Shown here piece by piece: positions 11,846-20,500 of a DNA stretch of 40,000 nt. Position 1 is the first letter of the stretch. Every line of letters begins with the position of its first letter. The DNA is from Prorocentrum cordatum (lineage: Eukaryota > Sar > Dinophyceae > Prorocentrales > Prorocentraceae). The notes below the pieces were generated by a model. The model was not told where the DNA came from, did no database searches, and was given only the letters and a program-made list of their open reading frames with translations. The DNA lies in NCBI GenBank assembly GCA_963575745.1, contig CAUYUJ010020528.1:66926-106925 (forward strand), given 5' to 3'. The translations under genes were made by a program, and so were the position numbers.

Positions 11846-12031
11846 GCGTCCTCCGAGGAGGCGCGCGAGGCCGACTACCTCGGCACAGTGACGAGCCTGC
11901 AGGAGAGGCTGCGCCACCTCCAGGAGCCTCCGAGAGCGCCTGCCGTCCGCCGGCCAGCCAGCCAGCCTGCTCTCTCGGCCAGCCACCCTGCCTGGCAGCT
12001 ACGGCCCCGCCTTCTCCTCCCGAAACCCTGA
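11846..12031 (+). CDS. Coding-like island, possible exon (charged helical segment)
   Basis: The frame beginning SSEEAREADYLGTVTSLQE and ending at TGA 12029-12031 has the composition of a charged, probably helical or coiled-coil protein stretch, unlike the flanking homopolymeric translations. A stop at 11807-11809 and GAC/GGC triplets lie upstream, so if this is real it is either an internal or terminal exon or a fragment. No splice site can be fixed and no family was recognised. The alternative is chance open sequence in GC-rich DNA. Confidence 0.3.
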   Translation, partial: ASSEEAREADYLGTVTSLQERLRHLQEPPRAPAVRRPASQPALSASHPAWQLRPRLLLPKP

Positions 12032-12094
12032 GCGTTGTGGGCTTTCAGGTCTCTTGACGCAGCCCTCGCCTGCTGCTGCTACTGCCCTTCCTGC

Positions 12095-12290
12095 TCCTCT
12101 TCGTCCTCCTCCTCCTCCTCCTCCTCCTCCTCCTCCTCCTCCTCCTCCTCCTCCTCCTCCCCCTCCATGCTGCGGCCCTAGAAACGGCTGCGGTCGCACC
12201 CTCGTCGCCCATGAACCCCTTCTTGTCGTTGTCGTCCTCCTCGTCTTCGTCCTTCTCCTCCTCCTCCTCCTCCTCTTCCTACTCCCTTCT
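12095..12290. repeat. (TCC)n tracts
   Basis: A nearly perfect TCC/CCT array spans about 12097-12165. A second, mixed GTC/TCC run spans about 12225-12285. Confidence 0.9.
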
Positions 12291-12301
12291 CCTTCTGCTC
12301 T

Positions 12302-12748
12302 TTCGCGCCAGCCATTCTGGCTCATCCGCGCAGCTGCGGAGCGCATGGTCCGAAGATTTACCACGACTGGCGCACGGGTGGCGCTGGTGACCGCTGCGCC
12401 CGCCTGCGTGGCGACGCCGCCAGTGCAGAGCCCGCCCGTCATCGGCTGACGATCGCTTCGCTCGGCAAGGGCGGCAGCTGGGCTTCCTCTGCCCGCCGCC
12501 CCGTGGCGCCGCTGGGCGGAGGCCTGCGGTTGCACGCCGCGGCCCTCAGCCTGCGGCCTCCTTGGCGGCGGCCCTGCCCTGCCCGCGGAGCGGCGGCGCT
12601 TAGGACCGTGCCGACGGGCACCCCGCGGCTTGCGCCGCTTCGGGGAGGCTGCTCGGGCCCTTCGGCGGCGCCCCCGCGCTCGCCCTGCGGTTCGCGGGCG
12701 GGCAGCGGCGCAGGCCCCGCCTCCAAGGACGGCGCCAGGGTGCGCTGA
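12302..12748 (+). CDS. Coding-like open segment, unknown
   Basis: This plus-strand frame is open to TGA at 12746-12748. Its first part (near GPKIYHDWRTGG at about 12344-12379) has mixed composition, while the second half becomes Ala/Pro/Arg-rich. It has no clear initiator at its left edge: the first in-frame ATG is at 12503. It could be an exon or a fragment of a retroelement protein. The family was not recognised. Confidence 0.25.
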   Translation, partial: FAPAILAHPRSCGAHGPKIYHDWRTGGAGDRCARLRGDAASAEPARHRLTIASLGKGGSWASSARRPVAPLGGGLRLHAAALSLRPPWRRPCPARGAAALRTVPTGTPRLAPLRGGCSGPSAAPPRSPCGSRAGSGAGPASKDGARVR

Positions 12749-13150
12749 GGCAGCCCCCCAGGGAGCAGGGTGGGGGGCAGTGCGGAAGTGCCCAGTCTTG
12801 GTGCGGTAGCGTGGCTCTTCACGGGCCGTTTCGGCCTCCGGAGAGTAGTTGTTCCCTCCGCCTGTCTCCTCTTTCGCCGTTGTCGGCGTTTCTTTTTCGC
12901 TCCCCTCGCCTCCCTGTGCTCACAATTCAGCATGTGCTGTGCTCTTCCTTCGCGCACTCGTCCTCGTCTCCTCCAGCTGCTCCTCCTCGTCTTCTTTGGA
13001 TGTTTTATTTGACCTCGTGCACATGGGTGGCGCGACTGTCGACAGTCATGCCCGCAAATACGCGCGTATTCGTAGTGCTGCCAGACGGTATCCTGATACG
13101 CAAACGCAGTGCCGATTCCGATCCGACCCGATACCCCTCGTGAACCTCGT
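12749..13150. other. Unassigned spacer
   Basis: This is non-repetitive, CT-rich sequence (12830-13010). No convincing gene was found. Confidence 0.4.
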
Positions 13151-13230
13151 CCTGGTCGTTGTCGTCGTCGTCGTCCTCCTCCTCCTCCTCCCCCTCCTCA
13201 TCCTCCTCCTCCTACTCCTGCTCCTCCTCA
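13150..13230. repeat. (GTC)n/(TCC)n tract
   Basis: GTCGTC triplets change to TCC and CCTCCTACTCC units immediately before the 31-bp minisatellite. Confidence 0.9.
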
Positions 13231-13250
13231 GGCGGTGTGGTGCTGCCTAT

Positions 13251-13435
13251 GTCCAGCGCCAGTGGGTTGCAGCTGATACTTTCCAGCACGGGTGGTGTGG
13301 AACCGATTTTTTCCAGTGTGGACTGGTCAACGCAGCCCATTTCCAGCGTGGGTGGGTCGGCGCCGCAGCTTATTTCCAGTGCGGTTGTGTTGGTGCCGCC
13401 TTTTTCCAGCGTGTGTGGCGAGCCTGGTTTTGCTG
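13251..13435. repeat. ~31-bp minisatellite (TTTCCAG...)
   Basis: About six units with TTCCAG(C/T)(G/A) anchors lie at about 13251, 13281, 13311, 13341, 13373 and 13404. On the minus strand the unit gives a 10-11 residue repeat of the form (T/A/V)LE-x-G/S-...-PP, inside a 239-codon open frame spanning 13931-13212. I cannot tell whether that frame is used. The repeat itself is clear. Confidence 0.8.
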
Positions 13436-14450
13436 CCAGAGGTAGTCGAACATAGGAAACCTCAGATTGGGGAATATCTGGTAACATAGGCGGGCAGGCA
13501 GAACGTGGATGTACACTTTCTCTTTCTCTGAACCATGGTTGCTTTGGCATCTTTCCTCGCAACAGCTTCACGAGCAATGCTGCTGAGCATCCTGGTTCCC
13601 AGGTTTCGGTTTCTGGGCAGCCGTCCTGCTCGAAGTCCCAGGCGGCAGTAGTAGGCAATCGCTCCCTGAGGAGCCTCGTAGGAGTGAGGACCGGACGTGC
13701 GTGCTTGGCTTGTCTGCCGCCGAGTGCCAACAATTCGGCGGATATCAAGTTGGCGACCCTCCAGCTGAAGGGCGTCTCTGTCGAATGTCTATTCCAATCT
13801 GTATCAGCATTTGGGATCCCGCGGCTTCTATTTGGGTGGCAGGTTGGTCGGCAGATATCAGCGTCTCGTTGGTCGGCAGATATCAGCGTCTCCGTTGAGC
13901 GCGTGATGAGAGGCAGCAAGTACCAAGCCATGGCCAGTCAGCTGCACAAGTTTGGTTGGTGTGTCGACGCGCACTCCGCCCATGTCACAGCTGCTGATGG
14001 CATTTTGTTTGGCGGCGCGGTTGCGGCTCGATCTTGCGTCGGGCGGTCGCAGCGTGCGAAGCAGAGGGGCGGGCGTCAGTCGGCGCCCCGCTCGTCGTCG
14101 TGCCCGTTTACTCGAACGCTGGGGGGCGCGCCCAGCGGAGGGGGCCTTCAGTTGCTGGCGGGCCTCGCCCCCCCACCCCCTCCCGTTCTCGCGGCAGGCG
14201 CTGCTGCCCATGTGGTCAGTGACCGGCATGCCGAGAAGGCGGTCATTGAAAGCTCTGGCCGGTTGGAGCCCTTCGGCCTCGCTCCTGCTCCCAGGCCTGG
14301 AGCCTCGGTCGCCTGCTCTGGGCTTGCCGCGGGTCGGATCGATTCGGCGCTGGTCTCGTCCAGCCTCTTCTGGGCAATCGGGTTGTGTGTTGCTCGTCCG
14401 TTTTGGAATTCAAGATCCCTGCGCCTCCCCGGGCGATCCAGGCTTGGAAG
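13436..14450. other. Unassigned region, open on both strands
   Basis: Overlapping open frames on both strands (minus 13931-13212; plus 13684-14595) show no recognisable domain, so no CDS is called. A 24-bp direct duplication of TTGGTCGGCAGATATCAGCG plus TCTC lies at about 13844 and 13868. The stretch 14090-14250 is GC-rich with a C-rich run near 14170. Confidence 0.4.
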
Positions 14451-14455
14451 ACAAG

Positions 14456-14560
14456 ACTCCTTTCCCTCCTCCCTCCCTCTCTCTCCCTCTCACTCCCTCC
14501 CCCCTCCGTCCCCCTCCCTGTCCCTCCCCCCCTCCCCCCCCCTCCCTCCCGTGACCCAAG
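14456..14560. repeat. Polypyrimidine (CTCC/CCCT)n stretch
   Basis: CTCCCTCC-type units and C runs fill about 14460-14555 of the plus strand, which is almost purine-free. Confidence 0.85.
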
Positions 14561-14996
14561 CTTCTGGCAGTGCCAGGCGTGCCTGCACGTGCTGAGGCCT
14601 GGCCGCACGCCCTGGCCTGTGCGCGGCTGCTGCAGCGACCGCGCCGAGGGTTTTTTCAAGGTTGATGTGAAGTCGGGCCTGTCCCTCCACAGGAGGAATA
14701 TTCAAAAATAGTCACTCCATAGTCGGGGAACCTTTTTTTTTTTTTTGGTTTTTAATATCATTTTTGGGTATTTCTAGGGTATGTTTTGGGTACTGATAAC
14801 TTTTGTCGCCCAAACTCGGCCTGTAGGGGGACACGCCCGACTTAAGTTTAATACTTGCAGCTGCTTGCGTCCTCACGCTTGAGTATGATGAAAGCCGGGC
14901 CTCCTTGGGCCTCGGTGCTCAGCTCTCCGTTTGGAGTGCGCCCCCTGAGCCAGAGGCATTTTCGAAGCTTGGGTTGGGCCCGAATCAGGTTTTTCA
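14561..14996. other. Unassigned spacer with a 14-T run
   Basis: 14733-14746 is 14 consecutive T residues, embedded in the lowest-GC DNA of the neighbourhood (14690-14790). It could be the poly(A) end of an old antisense retrocopy, but no body was recognised beside it. Confidence 0.4.
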
Positions 14997-15512
14997 GTGC
15001 TTAGACGTTGCCATCAGCAGACGGCGCGTCTCGCGCCTCTCGCCGCGCCCCAGGTGGAAAGGCCTTTTCGGGCCTACCGTCGTGCGCGTTTCTTGCAGCC
15101 GCGTTCGTCGAGCTCAAGCTCGAGCTCCAGCCGACACCTTGTACCGGGGGACTCCTTATGCATGATCCCGCCGCAGTCTGGCCGCCGGCATGCCACCCAG
15201 TTTTGTGCCGCCGTGACTTGGCTTTCCAAGCAGGTGCTCCCTTCGCCTGCCGAACCCAGCGGCGCGGGCCAGTGCGGTGCGCTTGATCTCTTGCTGAACT
15301 GCTCTGAGCACACACGGCCAGCGCCCGTTGAGATGGTCCGCGCAATCTTGGGCGAGCTCCAGCAGGTGTCTGAGAAGTGCCACCGCGGTGCTCTTAAGGT
15401 GCAGAAGGTTTCTTGGAATGCCCGGCTTCAAGGGGGGCTTTCCCCCCCCACATCCAAAGTGGGGTTCTTGTTTTCTCTGCGCACCCCGCGCGCAGGTGAC
15501 CCGCGCAGGTGA
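14997..15512 (+). CDS. Uncharacterised coding-like ORF (171 codons)
   Basis: An ATG at 14997 opens a frame to TGA at 15510-15512. Residues ~37-45 are a Ser run encoded by mixed AGC/TCG/TCC codons. Residues ~55-140 have mixed composition (including ATQFCAAVTWLSKQV and EMVRAILGELQQVSEK) that reads like a helical globular segment. The start is uncertain, since the first 35 residues are Arg-rich. It lies just left of the CACTCA/CAT arrays hosting the retrotransposon. No family was recognised. It may be an exon or fragment. Confidence 0.3.
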   Translation: MLRRCHQQTARLAPLAAPQVERPFRAYRRARFLQPRSSSSSSSSSRHLVPGDSLCMIPPQSGRRHATQFCAAVTWLSKQVLPSPAEPSGAGQCGALDLLLNCSEHTRPAPVEMVRAILGELQQVSEKCHRGALKVQKVSWNARLQGGLSPPTSKVGFLFSLRTPRAGDPRR

Positions 15513-15539
15513 ACACACCCTCTGCTCTTCTCTAATCGC

Positions 15540-15797
15540 ACACTCATTCACCCAATCACTCACACACACACATCATCACTCACACTCACTCACCCACTCA
15601 CTCACCCACTCACACTCTCATTCACACACACATCATCAGCACTCACTCACGCACGCACTCACTCACCCACCTACCCGCCCATTCACCCACTCACACTCAT
15701 CATGCGACCCTCCTCGGGAGAGCGGGATCGTCATCATCACCATCATCACCATCATCATCACCATCATCACCATCATCACTGTCATCACCATCATCAG

Positions 15798-15876
<79 letters not shown>

Positions 15877-15893
15877 TTCATCATCATCATCAT
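15540..15893. repeat. (CACTCA)n then (CAT)n array, left flank of the retrotransposon
   Basis: 15541-15712 consists of CACTCA/CACACA units. A short unique stretch (about 15713-15728) leads to about 55 CAT/CAC triplets ending at 15893. The array type resumes in the same orientation at 22126, right of the element, indicating that the element interrupted it. Confidence 0.95.
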
Positions 15894-15957
15894 CATATTG
15901 CTGCCCGCGGCTTTTTGTGGCTCTCTTTCGGGCCGCACTTCCATTCTCAAGCTTCTC
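15894..15957 (+). repeat. Split direct repeat A1 (left end of element)
   Basis: This 64-bp sequence begins CATATTGCTGCCCGCGGC and ends AAGCTTCTC. It is identical to 21933-21996. Upstream sequence is CAT triplets, and the first three bases (CAT) are shared with that flank. The first ORF starts 17 bp downstream. Confidence 0.92.
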
Positions 15958-15974
15958 AGGTGTCCTGCCCAGGA

Positions 15975-16379
15975 ATGCAGGACCTCGCCCACCATGCTGC
16001 GGACGTCCTGAGGTTCGGGGCGCAGGCACTGGGGGCCTCGCTGGTGGCTCGCGCTTCGGCTCCCAGCTGCGGGTCTTGCTCCCCACATTTGGCGTGTCCC
16101 GCGCCGCCGACCCTCTCCTGCCCCTCCTGCGTGTGCGCGGGCGTGGGCGGGCAGGTGGTCGAGCCCTCGTGCGCGGGCATCGTGGCGGCGTACGCTGTGG
16201 CCGCCTGCACGGTCGGGCTCGCCGTCGGCGCTGGTGCAGGCGTCCTCGCGGCTCGTCGTGCACTTGCTCCGCCGTTCGAGCCCACGGGTGGTGAGCTGCC
16301 CACGGAGGTGATCGACATCGACGCGCTCGCTGCCGAGCAGGTGAGGCTTGCTCGCCGCCGAGCCCCAGCACTTCAGTGA
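15975..16379 (+). CDS. Retrotransposon ORF1: small Cys-rich, single-TM protein (134 aa)
   Basis: ATG 15975 to TGA 16377-16379. A short helical N-terminus (MQDLAHHAADVL) is followed by a Cys cluster at residues ~36-58 (CGSC, then CPAPP and CPSCVC). A hydrophobic Ala/Gly/Val segment at ~71-95 (AAYAVAACTVGLAVGAGAGV) probably spans a membrane. An acidic region (EVIDIDAL) and a basic end (RLARRRAP) complete it. From general familiarity, similar small CPxC-plus-membrane ORFs precede gag in dinoflagellate DIRS-like elements; their role is unknown. The stop overlaps the next start as TGATG, suggesting translational coupling. This ATG is the first in frame after repeat A1; the frame is also open upstream through the CAT array, which encodes only a His run. 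Confidence 0.65.
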   Translation: MQDLAHHAADVLRFGAQALGASLVARASAPSCGSCSPHLACPAPPTLSCPSCVCAGVGGQVVEPSCAGIVAAYAVAACTVGLAVGAGAGVLAARRALAPPFEPTGGELPTEVIDIDALAAEQVRLARRRAPALQ

Positions 16380-17575
16380 TGGCGGGAGGCTTCCACGCTA
16401 TTCGCTACCGCGTGGGAGGTGTGGCTTTGTGGCACGAGCGCTTAGTGCTCGGGGTCTCGGCGGGGTTCGCGTATGTCGTCACGCCCGACTTCGACGACTA
16501 CGATGAGCCGATCGTGGTGGGGCCCGACGTGCGGGCCGTGCTGCCGCTGGCTGGACAGGGCGACACGCCTGCTGCGCTGGTCGGCGCCGCAGTGCATCGA
16601 TTCAGACGCTTGCCGACGGCCGCGGAGCTGTGGGCTGCCGTGGGTCGCTCCGTGGCCGCGGGGTACCCGATGCCAGCGGACCCTCTTCTTCTGGCTCTCG
16701 CGGCGGGCAACGCTGCAGGCGCGCCTCCAGGGCCCTTCCCGCTGGCGGACCCAGCAGCTGCGGCCGCCGCCGCGCATGCTCCGCCTCTCGCCCTACCACC
16801 TGCGGATGGTCCTGCTGCTCCCGTCCCGCCGGGGGCCGCCCCTGGAGTCGCGGCGCTGGCCGCCGCTCTGGGGCCCGTGCCACCTGGCCCTGCCGCGGCG
16901 CCGCCGCTGGCGCCTGTGCCTGGAGCTGCGGCTGGTGGCGCTCTCGCTGTCGATGCTCTTCCCGTTCCTGCTGGCGACTTCAGGGTGCTGCCGATGGCGA
17001 TCAACCAGCGGGGCGAGCGCGAGCGGAGGTTCGGCGAGACGGTGAACGGCCTCTCAGAGACCGAGGTGGTGGGCTGGCCCATCCAGGGCCCGCGTACTCT
17101 TCTCTGGTGCTTGTCCTTTATGTCAACCATGGCGGGGACGCCCACCGCGTGGCATCAGCGGTGGCTCACGGCCATGGCCCTGGCCGACGACGACGAGTAC
17201 GCCAAGCTCCATGAGACCCTCTGTCGGGTCTTAGACCTCGCCGTGGTCTACGACCAGCTGCAGGTGGCGGAGATGGCGTCCTTCGAGGTCGTCGCGCGTC
17301 AGCTTCAGCTGCTGGAGGAACGGGCGTACGAGTCTCGCTCGGCGCCCCCGACGGCTGCCGCGCCCAAGGCCAAGTCTGGAGCCAGGAGCGCCGCGACGGC
17401 CACCGCCGTCAGCATGGCCGAGACGAGCTACTTCTTGGGCGCGGGGGTCTCCAAGGCCAACTTGTGCATCTCTCCGAAGCTGCTCGAATACATCGCAGAT
17501 CAGATGAAGGCGGAGGCCGCCATCAGCAAAGAACGACGCAAGGCGCGTGAGGAGCGTGCCTTGCGGGCGCCATGA
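16379..17575 (+). CDS. Retrotransposon ORF2: gag-like protein (398 aa)
   Basis: ATG 16379-16381 overlaps the preceding TGA by one base. Residues ~5-80 form a compact N-terminal part (RYRVGGVALWHERLVLGV, then a VVTPDFDDYDE stretch). Residues ~105-195 are a low-complexity Ala/Pro linker. Residues ~198-320 form the most gag-like helical region, including GPRTLLWCLSFMSTM, WHQRWLTAMALADDDEY and LCRVLDLAVVYDQLQVAEMA, followed by RQLQLLEERAYE. The C-terminus is Lys/Arg/Glu-rich. The position before RT and the W-rich helical core fit the capsid/gag-like ORF of dinoflagellate DIRS-like elements; assignment is by position and motif pattern. There is no CCHC knuckle. It ends in a 4-base ATGA overlap with the RT ORF. 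Confidence 0.75.
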   Translation: MAGGFHAIRYRVGGVALWHERLVLGVSAGFAYVVTPDFDDYDEPIVVGPDVRAVLPLAGQGDTPAALVGAAVHRFRRLPTAAELWAAVGRSVAAGYPMPADPLLLALAAGNAAGAPPGPFPLADPAAAAAAAHAPPLALPPADGPAAPVPPGAAPGVAALAAALGPVPPGPAAAPPLAPVPGAAAGGALAVDALPVPAGDFRVLPMAINQRGERERRFGETVNGLSETEVVGWPIQGPRTLLWCLSFMSTMAGTPTAWHQRWLTAMALADDDEYAKLHETLCRVLDLAVVYDQLQVAEMASFEVVARQLQLLEERAYESRSAPPTAAAPKAKSGARSAATATAVSMAETSYFLGAGVSKANLCISPKLLEYIADQMKAEAAISKERRKAREERALRAP

Positions 17576-20500
17576 TATCTGAGAAGTCCAGGCCTGGCTG
17601 TGGGGCGCGCCTCAGTGGCGCCAGCCAGGCGCATTGCCCCAGCGCTGCTCATCAAGTTCGGCAGCGTGACGTTTTTCCTCTCCGTCCTATCCCTGTGGAG
17701 CGACGATCTGGTATCGCGTCGATGGGTGGTTCAGCCCGCGGACGGGCCGCCAAGGGTGCTGCCTGGAGAGAGTGGTACAACGATGCCGTGTCCACCCTCA
17801 ACGACATGTACCATTGCGACCCTGATGATATGGTTACTCCGCCTCCAGGTCTTCCTCCGCGCGCTCGTAGCGACGCTGAAGAGTATCTTGCTCAACAGTT
17901 TCGCGATTTTGAACTACCTCCTGGATATTCCGAATCTCCGATCAGATGCGAGGCAGCCCTGGTAGAGTTGCTCGCGTCGGCGCCTGGATACTCTGGTGAG
18001 TCTCGGGTGAGACCCTACGACAAGGAGCTCGTCTCCTGGCCGAAGCACGTGGCCCCCGTTCCCACGGCCGATCTCGTGTCCGACGCCGATCGTTCAACGT
18101 TGTCAGGGTGGAGGCAACAAATGCTACGTGATCCCGCGGAGACAGCTACTCTCAGGAGGGACTCGGGCATCGGTTCGCCATACGTGGATCCTCGCCTTCG
18201 GTTTCGCCCTCGGGAGTATGCTGATTTTTTGCTGCGCTTGGATCAGGCTGGCATGCTAGAGTGGGAGGTCGCCGAACGTCAGGCGCCCTACTCCACAGGC
18301 TTCTTCTTCGTCGAAAAGTCCAATGGGGTCAACCTTCGGCTCGTCTTCGACACGCGGGTTGCCAACATGTCCTTCTCTGCCCCCCCTTCTACGAGATTGC
18401 CGACTCCGTCGGCATGGAGTGCACTCGAGGCTTCGGATGACTTCTACGTGGCGCAGGGTGACATCCAGTGCGCATTCTATCACATGAAGTTGCCGCCCCA
18501 GCTGCACAGATATTTCTCTCTGCCAGTGGCCCCGAATCGGTACTTGGGTTTCAAGGCGATCAATGGACTGAAGCTTCCCACGAAGGCCTTCTTACAACCG
18601 TTTGTGTCTGTGATGCCGATGGGGTGGTCGTGGGCTCTCCACTTTTGCCAGTCAGCCTTAACCACAGCCATGCGCGACTCGGGGATCGACGATGATGCGT
18701 TGCTGGTAGACGGTTCAGCACCTCGTCCTCTGCGAGACCATGGCGACATCATCGCAGCTGGCTGCGTGGATCACTTCGCCACCGTCTCACTCAGTCCAGA
18801 CGTTGCCACCGCTTCGTGCCAGGCCATTCGAGACGTGCCGGTTGCGAGGGGCTTACCTGTAGAAGAGTTCGCCCCCGCGGCGCAGCGCGTCACCTTCACT
18901 GGCCTCGACATCCTGGGCGACGTCGGCGTCATCAGGTGCAAGGTGGACCGGTTGTCTCGGTTGCGCCAGGCCCTACTTGGGCTACTCAGACGTGGCTTCG
19001 CATCTCCGCTTGCGTTGTCCGCCGTGGTCGGGCACTGCACCTGGGGGATGATCGCCAACAGGCCCATGCTCTCCATCTTCCACGCAGTCTACCGCTTCAT
19101 GGGTCAGGACTCACGGCGGGCTTTGCCTCTGTGGCCGTCAGTCGTCTCTGAGCTCCGTGCCGCTGCTTCCCTCATCCCGTTGTGGTGGGCTGATGTCAGG
19201 GCTGAGTGGGCGGCCACCACCTTTTGCAGCGACGCCTCTCCATGCGGCATTGGCGTGTGTCGCAAGTTCGTGGAACAAGAGGTCGCTGCTGCCGCAGGTC
19301 GACGGTCTGAGAAATGGCGCTACCGTTTCTCCGACGCCGTGCCCGCCCGCGCCCACGCTCTGGGAGTCGACCCGAACGTCGTGTTGGAAGCTGCCGTGAG
19401 CAAAAGAGGCCTCAAATACTGCGAGCAGTGCCCGAGGCCTCCCGAGGCCCAAAGCAAGCCCTCGCCCACCGCATCATCATCACCTCGAGGACTCGACGAG
19501 ATTTCGATGGACGGCTTCGACGAGGTTCCCGAATCGATCACGGCTTCCGACGGCTGGTCTACGATATATAGCGCGCGGCATTCGAGGTTCGGTTTGGACA
19601 TCATGCGAGACGAGGCGGAGGCTCTCGGATTTGCGATGCGACACTCGTCTCGGTCTGGACGGCTCCGACATCATCGCATCCTGTTCACCGTCGACAATTT
19701 GGCTCTAGCCCTTGCTGCTGGCAAGGGACGTTCTGGTGCCCGAGGGCTTCGCGATCCACTACAACGACTCTGTGCTCTGTCCGCAGCTTGCGACATTCGC
19801 CACGCTGTGCGATGGATCCCTAGCGAGAGCAATGCCGCAGACTCGCCGTCGAGGACAGGTTTCTTTGTCGGGCCGACCTTCGAGGAGCACCAAGCGGCTG
19901 CACCCCGAGTTTCGGCGCCAGCGAGCCACGACCGTGACGGAGCAGAGGACCAAGACGCATCCAGGACCACAACGGCTCGGGCGGGGTGCGCTCTCGGTCC
20001 TCGAGTCAGCTGCCGTGTCGGACACAACCATGGCCAACTACTGGGGCGCCGCCAAGAAGTTCGAGGTGTGGTGCCGCTGGACGTCCCAGACCTTCACCAC
20101 GGCGGCGGAGGTCGATGTCATCCTAGTTACCTACTTCGTGAACCTCTTTCTGGACGGCTTCGACAGTGCTACGGGCCGAGTCCTGCTTGCCTCCTTGAAG
20201 CACTACCTGCCTTCGATCCTGGTGGGCAGGACGCCGTGCCCGCGTGCAGCTCGCGCCTTGACAGGCTGGCGGAAGCTCGTGCCCCCGCAGATGCGACTAC
20301 CCCTTCCACGGGCGGCGATGGCCTCCATCGTGGGCGTCCTCATCTCGTGGAAGCTCTTCGGCATGGCGGTGTTCGTCAGGCTGATGTTCGACGCCTACCT
20401 GAGGCCCAGCGAGGCCTATCGGCTAACAGCGGGCAGCGTTATTCGACCAAGACCCGATGCCGCCCGCGGGTACGGACATTGGGCCCTGATCGTCAACGAC

